From IMG/VR virus record IMGVR_UViG_3300035687_000005, positions 1 to 64,000 of that record: a DNA stretch of 64,000 bases. One strand, given 5' to 3'. This DNA is from a virus. Position numbers and translations under genes: made by a program. The notes beneath the pieces were generated by a model, which saw only the letters and a list, made by a program, of their open reading frames with translations, was not told the origin of the DNA and did not search any database. Below, piece after piece: positions 8,001-15,272 of the stretch (positions are counted from its first letter, which is position 1; each line of letters begins with the position of its first letter).

Positions 8001-9365
8001 GGCGAGCGGGACGACGTCCATGAGGCCGCGAACGAACGGGGTGAGAATCATCGCGAGGGCGTTGGTCTTGTCGGCCCTGGTCGGCATGATCGCGAGCAGG
8101 TCGACCAGCCAGTCGTCGGTGATGAGCTTGACGGCTGACGACAGTTCTTCGGCTGTCGGGTTGTCGGGGACGTCGATGCCGGTCATGGCCTCGTCCATCA
8201 CGACCATCGTCCGGCTGTCCTCGTCGTACCCGTTGACCTGGCAGATGGATCCGTCCTTGCGGACGAACGGGGTGCGGGCGACGCGGTCCAGCGGGGCGAA
8301 GCGGCTGGTGCGGCTCATCACCGAGTCGATGCTCTGTGCGTCCGGCCAGCAGTACACGACCTGGTCGCCGTCGTCTCCTGCCCTCCGGACGGTCGCGGTC
8401 GTCTCCTGCAGCAGGTCGAGGAACACACCCTTGGTGAGCGGCTTCATGTCGAGGACGGCTTGGCCGAGGCGTTGGCTGGGGGTGAGCTGACTGATCACTT
8501 CGCCGTGGTTGAACAGGCGGCGGGCGTTCCACCGCTCCAGCAGGACACGGGTGATGTCGTTGATGACTTCCAGCCGGTCACCGTCGACGTAGATCATTCC
8601 CCGGTCGGGGATGGCGGTGACCGCGGCGGCCGAGCTTCGGGACACCTTCTTGGCCTTCGGCTTCACGTCAGCCGGCTTGGTCTTCGCCCGCTGGATCAGC
8701 CTCGCGAGGTAGGCGGTCCGCTTGTCGGCGTCGCGCCTGGCCAGGACGTCGTCGAGGCCTGACGTTCCACCCGAAGGCAGCCGGAGGTACGAGACGGAGA
8801 TGGCGCCCTCGGCCAGCACGGCCTGACCGATCGCGAGTCCTGCGGTGTAGACGTCCAGGTTGGTGGCCGAGTCGGCGTCGAGCGCGATCACGACTTTCTT
8901 GTCTTCGCAGACATCGAGGTCGGTCAGCGGGATCCCGTCGCTCGACCAGTTCCGGCAGCCGCCGACCCCGTAGACGGCCGTGCCCTCCGGGGCCCAGCTC
9001 GCGGCGCAGAAGCTCTGCTTGGTGCCCTCCACGATCAGAATCGTCTCGGCGTCGGCGTCGGCTCTGGCGGTGTTGAGCATCGAGCTGGTCCCGCGCGGCC
9101 AGAGGTATTTGTGCAGCTCACGCTTGTACTCGATCGGGACGTCCGGCCGAACCTGGTCGACGACCTCGCCGGTCGGCGAGCGCCAGGGGAAGATGATCGC
9201 TGGCACGGCGGGTTCACCCCAGGACTGCGCGTGCTCGGGGAGCTCCTCGACGGTGCGCGCGGATCGGATGCCCGCGGCCTCCGCGACCTCCGGCGAGATG
9301 CCGGCCTTGTCGCGGAGGTAAGCCGCGTGCTCCTCGGTGAGAGGAAGCTCCGACCAGCTCGTCAT
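5025..9365 (-). CDS. Fused replicase: TOPRIM (DUF3854-like), AAA+ helicase, 3'-5' exonuclease and family A DNA polymerase (1446 aa)
   Basis: One uninterrupted frame holds a whole replisome core. Residues 105-200 are a TOPRIM fold of the DUF3854 type (IVEGTKQ with Glu113; ALDADS with Asp163 and Asp165). Residues 440-570 form a P-loop helicase: Walker A GLQMGVGKN (Lys466, Asn in place of Ser/Thr), Walker B VFVFDEAH, then GNQ...TRR as sensor/arginine-finger candidates. A palindromic linker spans about 766-850. The exonuclease has DVE at 881-883, GHNLMAFD at 930-937 and YVRYLIGDVD near 1022-1031. PolA motifs are DLSQVDAR (1234-1241), AKALGHGWNYG (1280-1290) and HDE (1390-1392). All catalytic residues looked for are present. 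No CHC2 zinc domain is seen, so priming by the TOPRIM part is uncertain. Start ATG 9365 was chosen because upstream in-frame sequence is antisense-like. Confidence 0.9.
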   Translation of the reverse strand: MTSWSELPLTEEHAAYLRDKAGISPEVAEAAGIRSARTVEELPEHAQSWGEPAVPAIIFPWRSPTGEVVDQVRPDVPIEYKRELHKYLWPRGTSSMLNTARADADAETILIVEGTKQSFCAASWAPEGTAVYGVGGCRNWSSDGIPLTDLDVCEDKKVVIALDADSATNLDVYTAGLAIGQAVLAEGAISVSYLRLPSGGTSGLDDVLARRDADKRTAYLARLIQRAKTKPADVKPKAKKVSRSSAAAVTAIPDRGMIYVDGDRLEVINDITRVLLERWNARRLFNHGEVISQLTPSQRLGQAVLDMKPLTKGVFLDLLQETTATVRRAGDDGDQVVYCWPDAQSIDSVMSRTSRFAPLDRVARTPFVRKDGSICQVNGYDEDSRTMVVMDEAMTGIDVPDNPTAEELSSAVKLITDDWLVDLLAIMPTRADKTNALAMILTPFVRGLMDVVPLAVVDGLQMGVGKNLLADMLAITATGEKLEPLPWSQDDEETRKVITSTFRGGADVFVFDEAHVIQGAALARALTSSTWRDRQLGVSQMLGFPNQVTWVALGNQVRVEGDITRRVYQIALKPTAPDPQNRAASSFRHPDLRGWTTEHRPELVAALLTIIRAWFAAGQPAAPKEVSFGSFEKWERIVGGILAHAGLGDFLGNMAKWRSESSFETGYWNAHIAWLLRTFGHAVEFTCAQARTAMVGDPHSEAPPGLTDLTEDPRAYNRRLGQAYAGKADRYFDGIKLVKAEGGKHGHVSAWMVIEPSDSDGPIAESATPPSEGGSGGNGGNATTYVHAEKNVFTGDASPRDYTPAEHACFPREGDGGGFPPVPPVPLPTSAVLPQKPPSAADSGALFDPPTPGPVAYTRIDLDTLEAFGADTLPEGVLALDVETSSEAEMFRQGPEFVRLAGYQTGNLITVTADAAELAEQVQHARLVVGHNLMAFDLVALARHHGVDLIALAAEGRVFDTKLAAILNDPPSPGSGQSQIQRDYSLDNLGARLLDTTKTGDLKALAQEFGGFDKIPTDDERYVRYLIGDVDLTSRLAGKLRTSAYVKREHRVAAIAAQIRMNGFRVDVPELTRRVEANRAARARHLATLTEKYGLPSTKADGKVSKSPHATKEGKAAIVQAFADLGVELPTTANGQPSFGKGALGKVVEQYADDEAVLALVDTVSSLNGVRTVFETVQQYLVGDRVHPEIGMFQASGRWSTTKPGLTVMGKRGGKYTEREVFLPEPGHVIISADLSQVDARAIAALSQDEAYLAMFVGDLDLHKEVATRVWGDPSRREDAKALGHGWNYGMGIAGLSRNAKVTEDVAREFDRGMREQFPTLVSWRDGIRRAAEQGELLDNGFGRLMRCDPDRSWTQAPALMGQGCARDLMMEGLLRLPIETLPMVRAVVHDEVVLSVPLDVVDDVEAMVLDALSFAWAPNGAEKTVQIEAGLGECRGTNWGSVYAK
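6887..7038. repeat. Palindromic in-frame insert in the replicase linker
   Basis: Two 17-base inverted arms (GGGGAACGGGGGGAACG at 6887-6903 and its exact complement at 7022-7038) enclose 118 bases that are markedly richer in A/T than the rest of the gene, including a 7-T run and small palindromes around ACGCGT and TACGTA. Read in the gene's frame the arms give GGNGGN on one side and PPVPPVP on the other, with a YVHAEKNVF core. The element therefore keeps the frame open while looking like an inserted palindromic repeat. Confidence 0.7.
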
Positions 9366-9388
9366 CAACGGTCCCGCTTTCTGGTGGA

Positions 9389-9425
9389 GGGGCGGGCTGG
9401 GTCGGGGAAGAACCCAGCCCGCCCC
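9389..9425 (-). promoter_or_regulatory. Strong hairpin between SSB-like gene and replicase gene
   Basis: A perfect 14-base-pair stem (GGGGCGGGCTGGGT and its complement) with a 9-base loop, in the 92-base gap just 5' of the replicase start. There is no U tract, so it is not a classical terminator. It could attenuate or process the transcript, or stabilise the upstream message. Role inferred from structure and position. Confidence 0.55.
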
Positions 9426-9457
9426 GGTTACTGGTGGACCTCTGGTGTGCGTCGGTC

Positions 9458-10234
9458 CTAGAAGGGCGGCTCTTCGTCGTAAGCCGGCCGGCTGATGCCG
9501 AGGGCTTTGGCGGCCGGGCTGGACGCCTGGGCCCGCTGGATGCGGTCGCGGGCCTCCTGCTGGCGCGCGGCCAGGTCCGGGTCGACGGCGGCCTGCGCTG
9601 CGTGCTGGCTGAGGTCGTACGGCTGGGCGGGCTGCTGTGCTGCGCCACCCGTAGTCCGGCTCGCCTCCCACTTCTCCAGCAGGGCGGCCTTGTCGTAGCG
9701 GGTGCCGTCGGTGAGCCAGGGCACCTCGTCGACGGCCTTCCCGGTTCCGGCCCCACCGGCGGGGGGTTCGTACTCCGCCGACCAGGTGTTGGTCGCCGGA
9801 CCGCTGCCGTCGCGGACCTTCTCACCGGAGATCAGGTAGAAGGTGCCGCCGATCTCCAGGCCGACCCGGTGGGCCTTGGCCTTCTTCAGCGCGGTGGCCA
9901 CCGCGTCGCCGCCCCGCTTGCCTTCCAGCAGGGTGTGCTTGCGTCCCTTGCGTGGGTCTACGAAGATCCGGCGCTCGGTGTCGCCGTTCTCGTCCTCGAC
10001 GCCGGTGTCGACGGTGATCTCCCACTGGCAGATCGGGTCGTTCGGCTTGCCGTCGGGGCCGTTGGCGGTGAAGACGCGGGCCCAGCTGCCGTCGGTGTTC
10101 TGCTGCAGGTACTGGGGGCGCTTGGTGTCGAAGTCGATGGTCTGCACGACGCGGAACTCGACGATCTTTCCGCCATGACGGTCGCCCGGCTTGACGAACT
10201 TCGCGTACGGGGCACTGCTGACGCCGATGGGCAT
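9458..10234 (-). CDS. SSB-like single-stranded DNA-binding protein (258 aa)
   Basis: Starts at ATG 10234 with an AAGGAGA ribosome site. The first 170 residues are a beta-rich domain (KFVKPGDRHGGKIVEFRVVQTIDFDTKRP, then WEITVDTGVEDENGDTERRIFVD), consistent with an OB-like ssDNA-binding fold seen in actinophages. The C-terminal 70 residues are Gln/Ala-rich and flexible, and the protein ends DEEPPF, close to the acidic DDIPF-type tip through which bacterial SSBs recruit partners. It lies immediately upstream of the fused replicase, the expected partner. The assignment is by layout and tail, not by a tested match. Written stretches here are excerpts of the domain. Confidence 0.7.
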   Translation of the reverse strand: MPIGVSSAPYAKFVKPGDRHGGKIVEFRVVQTIDFDTKRPQYLQQNTDGSWARVFTANGPDGKPNDPICQWEITVDTGVEDENGDTERRIFVDPRKGRKHTLLEGKRGGDAVATALKKAKAHRVGLEIGGTFYLISGEKVRDGSGPATNTWSAEYEPPAGGAGTGKAVDEVPWLTDGTRYDKAALLEKWEASRTTGGAAQQPAQPYDLSQHAAQAAVDPDLAARQQEARDRIQRAQASSPAAKALGISRPAYDEEPPF

Positions 10235-10314
10235 CGGGGTTCTCCTTGGGTCAGAGGATGGGTGTGTCGGTGGTGCACCCCTGCCGCTACCTACAGCGGT
10301 GGGGAGTTCTGGAT

Positions 10315-11379
10315 TCAGGTGCCGGACGCCAGCTGCGCCTTGCGGGCGGCAGCGGTCTGGGTGTGCAGTTCCGACCAGCACCCGCGCGCTGACAGGTCGC
10401 GCCAGAGCGCGACGAGTGCGTCGGGGTGAGTGGCGCTGCGAATGAGGTAGAGGTCCTGGTCGACTGTCGTGTTGCCGGTGTCGACGGCCTGCGGAGCGGG
10501 CCGGGCGGCCGGGATGAACGGCCTGCCCATCGCTTTCGAGGCCTTGCGTTGCTGCTGGACGTCGTAGGCCGTTTGGGCGGCCTCCCACCCGGCGACGAGG
10601 TCGAGCTCGTAGAGGGTGCAGATGCCTTGTTCGACGGGCAGGTGCATGACGATCCCGACGGTCCTGTCGAGGTCTTCGGGCAGCGGGACGAGGCCGCCGG
10701 TGTCGGGGTCGAGCATCGCGTCGGCGTAGGCGTATTCGGCGAGCTGGATGGCGATCTCGAGGAAGCCGAAGTCCACCGTCTTCTGCGTCTTCAGGTCACC
10801 GACGACGAGCCGCCCGTCGGCCAGCCGCAGCAGCCGGTCCAGGGTGCCGCCGGACTCGACGGTGGTGTTGACGACGATCCGCTCGATGAACTCGGTGGGT
10901 CGCAGGATGCCGGCAGCGTCCATGCACCGCCGATACGCCTCGACGTCGAGCAGCAGCACCGCTGGGACCTGGTCGGCGATTTCGGCGAAGCGGCCGGCGT
11001 CGTCGTACTCAGTGATGGTGTGCAGCAGCGTGCCGAGCTTCGACCCGTCCTCCGCTCCGGCAGCGCGCGCCGCGTCGTCGCAGAGTTCGTTTATCCGCTC
11101 TTTGGCGGCCTTGGCGGCACGCCAGTCGTCGGCCATGGCGAGGTCCTCGGCGGCCACGCTGACCGCTGTGAGCAACTCTGGTCGTTTGGTCAGGCCCTCG
11201 GCGACCATCCGGCGCTTCCACTGGGTGATCTGGTAGTCGTCGGTCGGGATGTGCGCCAGGGTCGTCGCCCGGGTCCAGGACTGCTCTACTCCCGTGCGCG
11301 GGTCCGGCAGCAGGTACCGGCCGTACGCGTCCCGCTTGGCTTCGGGGCGCATCGAGTCGATGTGGACGATCTCGGTCAC
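10315..11379 (-). CDS. RecB/Cas4-like PD-(D/E)XK exonuclease (354 aa)
   Basis: GTG start at 11379, overlapping the upstream stop by four bases. The core (about residues 190-250) has the RecB-family nuclease pattern: GTLDRLL (the D), GRLVVGDLKTQK (D-x-K), then a helix with AIQLAEYAYA matching motif QhxxY of RecB-like nucleases (family knowledge). The N-terminal third is helical. Such enzymes act as 5'-3' exonucleases in phage recombination or DNA processing, usually with an annealing protein; none is evident here. A Gln/Ala-rich linker precedes the C-terminal 50 residues. Confidence 0.8.
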   Translation of the reverse strand: MTEIVHIDSMRPEAKRDAYGRYLLPDPRTGVEQSWTRATTLAHIPTDDYQITQWKRRMVAEGLTKRPELLTAVSVAAEDLAMADDWRAAKAAKERINELCDDAARAAGAEDGSKLGTLLHTITEYDDAGRFAEIADQVPAVLLLDVEAYRRCMDAAGILRPTEFIERIVVNTTVESGGTLDRLLRLADGRLVVGDLKTQKTVDFGFLEIAIQLAEYAYADAMLDPDTGGLVPLPEDLDRTVGIVMHLPVEQGICTLYELDLVAGWEAAQTAYDVQQQRKASKAMGRPFIPAARPAPQAVDTGNTTVDQDLYLIRSATHPDALVALWRDLSARGCWSELHTQTAAARKAQLASGT

Positions 11380-11507
11380 TGTTCCGCCTTCTCGTCGTGG
11401 GACCACTCGGCCTCCTGTTGGGACCACTCGGCGTAGTTCAGGCCGCACGAGGTGCACGGGGTATCGGGCTCCAGCTCGTCGGGCCAGATGTGCGCGCATG
11501 TGTTCAT
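11376..11507 (-). CDS. Mini zinc-knuckle protein (43 aa)
   Basis: Overlaps its upstream neighbour (ATGA) and downstream neighbour (GTGA). Contains C-x-H near the start and CTSC in the middle, a possible one-zinc knuckle, followed by two imperfect copies of an AEWS segment. Function unknown; supported by exact coupling on both sides. Confidence 0.6.
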   Translation of the reverse strand: MNTCAHIWPDELEPDTPCTSCGLNYAEWSQQEAEWSHDEKAEQ

Positions 11508-11986
11508 CGATTCGCCATCCCGCGTTCTTTCCACGCCCGGGAGGCACGGCCGCCGGGGCCGTAGAGCGGTGGGAGGCCTTGCCGGTCACGGCTCTTCTGC
11601 ACGGTCTTGCGGTTACCGCCGATGCAGAGGCCGATCATCTCGTCGCTGTGGCCGAGGGCGTACAGCTCGGCCACCTTGGCGTCGAAGGCAACCTGCGGAT
11701 CGGCGGTGGGTTCCTCGGGCTCGTCGAGGAGGTATTGCAGGTCGGCGGCGTTGCGGCGAACCCGTTGGGCGACCTGCCTGAGGCTGAGGCCGTGGTCGCG
11801 GCCGACGCGGATCACTTCGGCCTTCTCGTCTCGGCTCATGGCGGCGAACGCGACGCGTGCGGTGCCGCCACCGGCCAGTGCCCGGTCGATGGCGACGTGG
11901 TCGTAGGGGTAGTCGGCGGGGAGTTTGTTGAGGCAGGAAGGGCAGAGGTTGGTCACCACCAACGGCTGCTCGGCGACGGCGGTCAT
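11504..11986 (-). CDS. Zinc-finger and HTH regulatory protein (160 aa)
   Basis: ATG at 11986 overlaps the stop of the kinase fusion. N-terminal CPSC knuckle (about residues 14-17), then two helix-turn-helix-like segments: SRDEKAEVIRVGRDHGLSLR (about 50-75) and GHSDEMIGLCIGGNRKTVQ (about 115-135), each of the sigma-region-4/resolvase type. Tandem HTH proteins like this are typical of actinophage early operons and probably bind phage DNA. Target unknown. Confidence 0.7.
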   Translation of the reverse strand: MTAVAEQPLVVTNLCPSCLNKLPADYPYDHVAIDRALAGGGTARVAFAAMSRDEKAEVIRVGRDHGLSLRQVAQRVRRNAADLQYLLDEPEEPTADPQVAFDAKVAELYALGHSDEMIGLCIGGNRKTVQKSRDRQGLPPLYGPGGRASRAWKERGMANR

Positions 11987-12867
11987 CGGGTGCTCCCGGT
12001 GGTGGTCGTGGACGTGGCGCGCTGCGCCGCGCCGTATGGGGCGGCGGGCAGCGGGAGCAGGAGCAGCGGGTCGACCCGCAGCGCGTCGGCGAGCTGGACG
12101 AGGACGGACACCCTGTCGAGGCCGCAGATGCCGCTCTCGACCTTCTCCACCCACGACTTGGTGCGGCCGGTGAGGTCGCCGAGTTCCTGCTGGGAGAGGC
12201 CGCGCCAGAGCCGTAGGTGGGTGACGCGGATCCGTACGGGCATCCGGTTAAGTGCGGCGGTGGCGTGTTCGCAGAGGACATGTCGGCTGGTGTTGAGGCC
12301 GCAGACGCCGCGGGGTGTGCCTTCGCCGCAGATCCAGGGGCCTTGGGGGTGGCGGATCTGCCGTTGGCCGTACACGGTGCGGACGTGGTTGTTGCGGGTG
12401 GTGGGCAGTTTCTGGGTGCCGATGCGGTGCCGGCGCCGCATCGCTCGGATGCGTCGACCGCCGACCATCCGCCCGCCGTCGAGCCCGCGCGCCTCGTCCC
12501 GTTCGATGCACGTCTCGACGTCGACGTCCGTCATGTCCCAGACCTCGAAGTCGGCCCGGCAGTCGTTCGCTACGGCGCGAAGCCCGTTGATGTGGCTGGG
12601 TAGCAGGTTGGTGTCATCGCAGACCACGTCCACCCCGGCCCGCAGGAGTGCCCGGATGGCGCCCTGGAGCGCAACCGTGGTGTGCAGCTCGGCGTAGGTG
12701 GCGTTGACGTCGTCCTCGTCGCCGCCGGTTTCGTCGTGCAGCATGTCCGCGATCTGGTCGGTGCCAACCCGAGCCCGACCGGCCGGATACTCGGCGACCC
12801 ACCGCATAGCCCGGGTCGTCTTGCCGCACCCTGGGAGGCCACGCGTGGCGATCAAAGTGTTCGTCAC
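11983..12867 (-). CDS. Polynucleotide-kinase-like P-loop protein fused to an XRE HTH domain (294 aa)
   Basis: Residues 1-150 are a PNK/zeta-toxin-type kinase: Walker A GLPGCGKTT (10-18), the D-D-T-N motif VVCDDTNLLP (81-90) and a DVDVETCIERDEARG lid region typical of phage polynucleotide 5'-kinases. Residues 175-202 hold three Cys and a His (possible zinc site). Residues 212-270 are a standard XRE-type helix-turn-helix (LWRGLSQQELGDLTGRTKSW). Kinase and DNA-binding domain are in one frame with no internal stop. End repair of nicked DNA or RNA is the usual role of such kinases; the XRE domain could target or autoregulate it. This is unusual. Confidence 0.75.
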   Translation of the reverse strand: MTNTLIATRGLPGCGKTTRAMRWVAEYPAGRARVGTDQIADMLHDETGGDEDDVNATYAELHTTVALQGAIRALLRAGVDVVCDDTNLLPSHINGLRAVANDCRADFEVWDMTDVDVETCIERDEARGLDGGRMVGGRRIRAMRRRHRIGTQKLPTTRNNHVRTVYGQRQIRHPQGPWICGEGTPRGVCGLNTSRHVLCEHATAALNRMPVRIRVTHLRLWRGLSQQELGDLTGRTKSWVEKVESGICGLDRVSVLVQLADALRVDPLLLLPLPAAPYGAAQRATSTTTTGSTR

Positions 12868-13244
12868 GGCTGCCCACCGCCCTGCTCATACGTAGCAGTA
12901 GTTCTGACCTGCTGGTCGTCTGCGTGTTCGGGGCAGTCGGGGTGTGTTCCGGTCCGGACCGGGCCCTTGCCCATGTCCACCCCGTAGAGCCGTCCGTAGC
13001 TCATCCGCTCGGCGGGGCAGGGGCAGGACTTTGGTTCGGCGGCGACCCCGTCCTGCGCGGCGATGGCCTCCAGGACGACGTCCGGCAGGTAGCAGCCGGG
13101 CTCGTCGCCCTCCTGGGCCAGGCTCTCATCGCCGTAGCCAATGTTGTGCTGGTCGCGGTCGTGGCCGCATTCGCCGCACACATCGCCCGTGGCTCGCACG
13201 AACCAGTCGCAGTCGCACCTGGTGTAGCCGGAGATCGACGTCAT
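12864..13244 (-). CDS. Cys-rich zinc-binding protein (126 aa)
   Basis: N-terminal CDCDW...CGECGHDRDQH cluster (about residues 10-33) and a second CPCP...CPEH cluster near the end, giving two candidate zinc sites. ATGA-coupled to the kinase-HTH gene. No known family; one of about ten small Cys-rich proteins in this operon. Confidence 0.65.
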   Translation of the reverse strand: MTSISGYTRCDCDWFVRATGDVCGECGHDRDQHNIGYGDESLAQEGDEPGCYLPDVVLEAIAAQDGVAAEPKSCPCPAERMSYGRLYGVDMGKGPVRTGTHPDCPEHADDQQVRTTATYEQGGGQP

Positions 13245-13381
13245 CGGACGTCACCGCCCGCCGGCTTGTGCACGGGGTCGTGGTCCAGGCCCAGCACGCT
13301 GCCGTCGTCCTTGACGTGGATCAGGCGCCCGCGGAACCCCTCGATCAGGTTGCCGCAGACGGCACAGCACGGCCTACGCAT
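13241..13381 (-). CDS. Small Cys-containing protein (46 aa)
   Basis: ATG 13381 lies 8 bases inside the upstream gene. Begins with a CCAVC knuckle, then a beta-hairpin-like stretch (RLIHVKDDGSVLGLDHD). Too small to assign; kept because of coupling and coding bias. Confidence 0.55.
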   Translation of the reverse strand: MRRPCCAVCGNLIEGFRGRLIHVKDDGSVLGLDHDPVHKPAGGDVR

Positions 13382-13763
13382 CGGGCACCGCCGAGTGATT
13401 CGAACCGGTAGCCATCGTGTCCTCGTCGAGGTAGCCGAACTGCGCCTCCTGCTGGCCGTCGGCCGCGGTGCTCTGCGCCTCGATACGTCCATTGGCGGTG
13501 ATCTCGATAGACAGCCACGCACCGCCCTTGACGTGCCATTCGAGGCTGACTCCGCCGTCCTCGGTCGGGACGATGCCGCCTGGGGCCGTGACCTCGGGGA
13601 TGGCGAGAGACGCGACAGCCAGCGAGCAGAGGAGGTTGCGGGCCCCCTCGATGGCGGCGGATGTGATGGCGCGGCCGTGTCCGTCGAGCCATCCGGGTTC
13701 GAGGGAGTTGAGATCCGACAAGCGGCGGTCGATCCGCTCCTGCCACGGGTGCGAGTCAGCCAC
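13374..13763 (-). CDS. Conserved-type hypothetical protein (129 aa)
   Basis: The first half is helical and begins with RRLSDLNSLEPGWLDGHG; the second half is a beta-meander (GGVSLEWHVKGGAWLSIEITANGRI shortened here). This combination of a 'length-and-load' helix with an E-W-x-x-x-x-x-L-x-I-E-I strand occurs in many small bacterial proteins of unknown role that are often linked to toxin-antitoxin or regulatory loci. No catalytic residues evident. Confidence 0.65.
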   Translation of the reverse strand: MADSHPWQERIDRRLSDLNSLEPGWLDGHGRAITSAAIEGARNLLCSLAVASLAIPEVTAPGGIVPTEDGGVSLEWHVKGGAWLSIEITANGRIEAQSTAADGQQEAQFGYLDEDTMATGSNHSAVPDA

Positions 13764-14238
13764 GGTCCACCGCCGCCGGGGGCTGCGGCGCGGTAACCGC
13801 GGATGGCCAGATCAGCCCGGTACGGCTTCGGTGATCTCCAGCGTGTCCGGCCGTGATGTCGCAGCCGTGGCACACGCATAGCGAACGATCGCCACAGTGG
13901 GCGTCACCGCCCGACGTCTCTGGCTGCGGACGGGTAGCCCCGGTGTCGAGCGAGGTTGGGCCGTCCGCGGGGTCGTCGTCGCCGTTCTCCCAGTCCGGGC
14001 CGTCAGCGATCTCGTACGTGCAGCCGGACAGGTGGTGGCCGTTATCGCAGCCGATCGGCTGGCACGGCGCGGGCATCTCGACGGAGTCGTCCCACTCATT
14101 GATGATCCGCTGGAAGACGCCCCGAACCTGATGCGCCGGGCATCCCGGCACGACGCGCGGACGAGGGTCCGGCGGGTCGAACAGGTCCGTCGGGTCGCAG
14201 ATGCACGGGAACTGCGGACGGTCGTCAGAGTTAGGCAC
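13756..14238 (-). CDS. Cys/Asp-rich hypothetical protein (160 aa)
   Basis: Three separated cysteine groups (CICD near the start, CDNGHHLSGC in the middle, CGDRSLCVCHGCD toward the end) separated by acidic, probably disordered linkers. Likely a multi-zinc protein. It overlaps the next gene by 8 bases. Function unknown. Confidence 0.6.
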   Translation of the reverse strand: MPNSDDRPQFPCICDPTDLFDPPDPRPRVVPGCPAHQVRGVFQRIINEWDDSVEMPAPCQPIGCDNGHHLSGCTYEIADGPDWENGDDDPADGPTSLDTGATRPQPETSGGDAHCGDRSLCVCHGCDITAGHAGDHRSRTGLIWPSAVTAPQPPAAVDRG

Positions 14239-14241
14239 GGG

Positions 14242-14652
14242 TCAGCCTCTTTCGCTGGTCGGGGCGGGCTTGATGTAGTCCGTGCAGTTCGGGCACCAGA
14301 GCAGCCCGTGGCCGCGGTCCTCAAGCTGCGGGTGGCCGTCGGCGGCACACTCGGCGCGGCGCTGCTGGAGCTGGACATGTTGGTGCATGGCGACGTGCGA
14401 GTCGTGATCGTCGGCGGCGCCGGTGTAGCCGTACACGGCGTCCCAGTCGTATCGACTGGTCTGCTCGGACGGAGCGATGCCGGTGACCCAGCCGTCGACG
14501 GGGTCGCCGCCACCGCGCCCGTAGTCGTAGCTGCCGGGGTACTCGGAGAACTTCTTGGCGGCGGCCTCGGGGCTGTCGGCCTCGACCCAGATCATTCGGA
14601 CGACGGTCTCCTCGACGAAGACCGGGTAGCTCTGTGAGTCACCCACGAGCAC
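14242..14652 (-). CDS. Hypothetical protein with C-terminal zinc ribbon (136 aa)
   Basis: The GTG at 14652 was chosen because AGGAGG lies six bases upstream; the GTG at 14646 is an alternative. The N-terminus (SQSYPVFVEETVVRMIWVEA) is a beta-strand pair that resembles small DUF4224-like adaptor domains. The C-terminus has H...CAADGH...LLWCPNCTDY, a zinc ribbon. The middle is rich in Asp, Tyr and His. Unassigned. Confidence 0.6.
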   Translation of the reverse strand: MLVGDSQSYPVFVEETVVRMIWVEADSPEAAAKKFSEYPGSYDYGRGGGDPVDGWVTGIAPSEQTSRYDWDAVYGYTGAADDHDSHVAMHQHVQLQQRRAECAADGHPQLEDRGHGLLWCPNCTDYIKPAPTSERG

Positions 14653-15046
14653 CCACCGCCTCCTGGTCGGACAGCTGGTGAGCGAGGAGTTCCAGGTGCT
14701 CCCAGAGGGCTTCTTCGCCGTGCTGGTCGAGGATGCCCGCGGCGATCCCGGCGGCGCTGACACCGACGCGAGGGTCGCGGGCGCTCAGCCAGCTGGCGTC
14801 GAGCACCTCGACGTACGGGTCGTAGGTCAGCGACCCGGCTCCGACCCCTTCGCGGAGGACGCGGTAGCGGTTGTCGTCCGTGCGGATCCGCTCCAGTCGA
14901 GGCGCGGCCGACTTCTGGGTGGCCTTCAGCTGGTCGACCTCAGCCTGCAACTGGGCGCGTTCGGCTTGGACCTTGGCGAGGTGGTCGGCGAGGACGTCGC
15001 GGTTGGCGTACCGCAGTTCCTCGGGGGTCAGATCACGGGTACTCAT
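14639..15046 (-). CDS. Coiled-coil hypothetical protein (135 aa)
   Basis: Residues 10-45 form a strong coiled coil (VLADHLAKVQAERAQLQAEV). The remainder is mixed alpha/beta with a DRYRVLREG and a DPYVEVLDASWL strand. No catalytic motif. Probably an oligomeric accessory protein. Confidence 0.65.
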   Translation of the reverse strand: MSTRDLTPEELRYANRDVLADHLAKVQAERAQLQAEVDQLKATQKSAAPRLERIRTDDNRYRVLREGVGAGSLTYDPYVEVLDASWLSARDPRVGVSAAGIAAGILDQHGEEALWEHLELLAHQLSDQEAVGARG

Positions 15047-15056
15047 CGGTGTTCCC

Positions 15057-15272
15057 CTATGCCTGGTCGTCGTCGTTCGCGGGGAAGGGCTTGGCGAGCA
15101 GTTCCTCGAGGCGGCCGGTGTCGGCGGCGAGGTGCCGGTAGGTGGCGAGGCGGCGGCGCAGGACCCGGTTGGTGCGGCGTCCGGCGTGCCACCGCCAGCT
15201 GGTGAGTCCGGCGATGCCGGATGACACGAGGGCGACGATGGTCGCGGCGACGGCGATCCCGATGGGGTTCAT
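15057..15272 (-). CDS. Single-span membrane protein (71 aa)
   Basis: N-terminal hydrophobic helix (IGIAVAATIVALVSSGIAGL) followed by a basic region (RRTNRVLRRRLATYR) and an acidic tail (NDDDQA). Predicted N-out/C-in by the positive-inside rule. Coupled to the ParB-like gene by overlap. Role unknown. Confidence 0.65.
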   Translation of the reverse strand: MNPIGIAVAATIVALVSSGIAGLTSWRWHAGRRTNRVLRRRLATYRHLAADTGRLEELLAKPFPANDDDQA

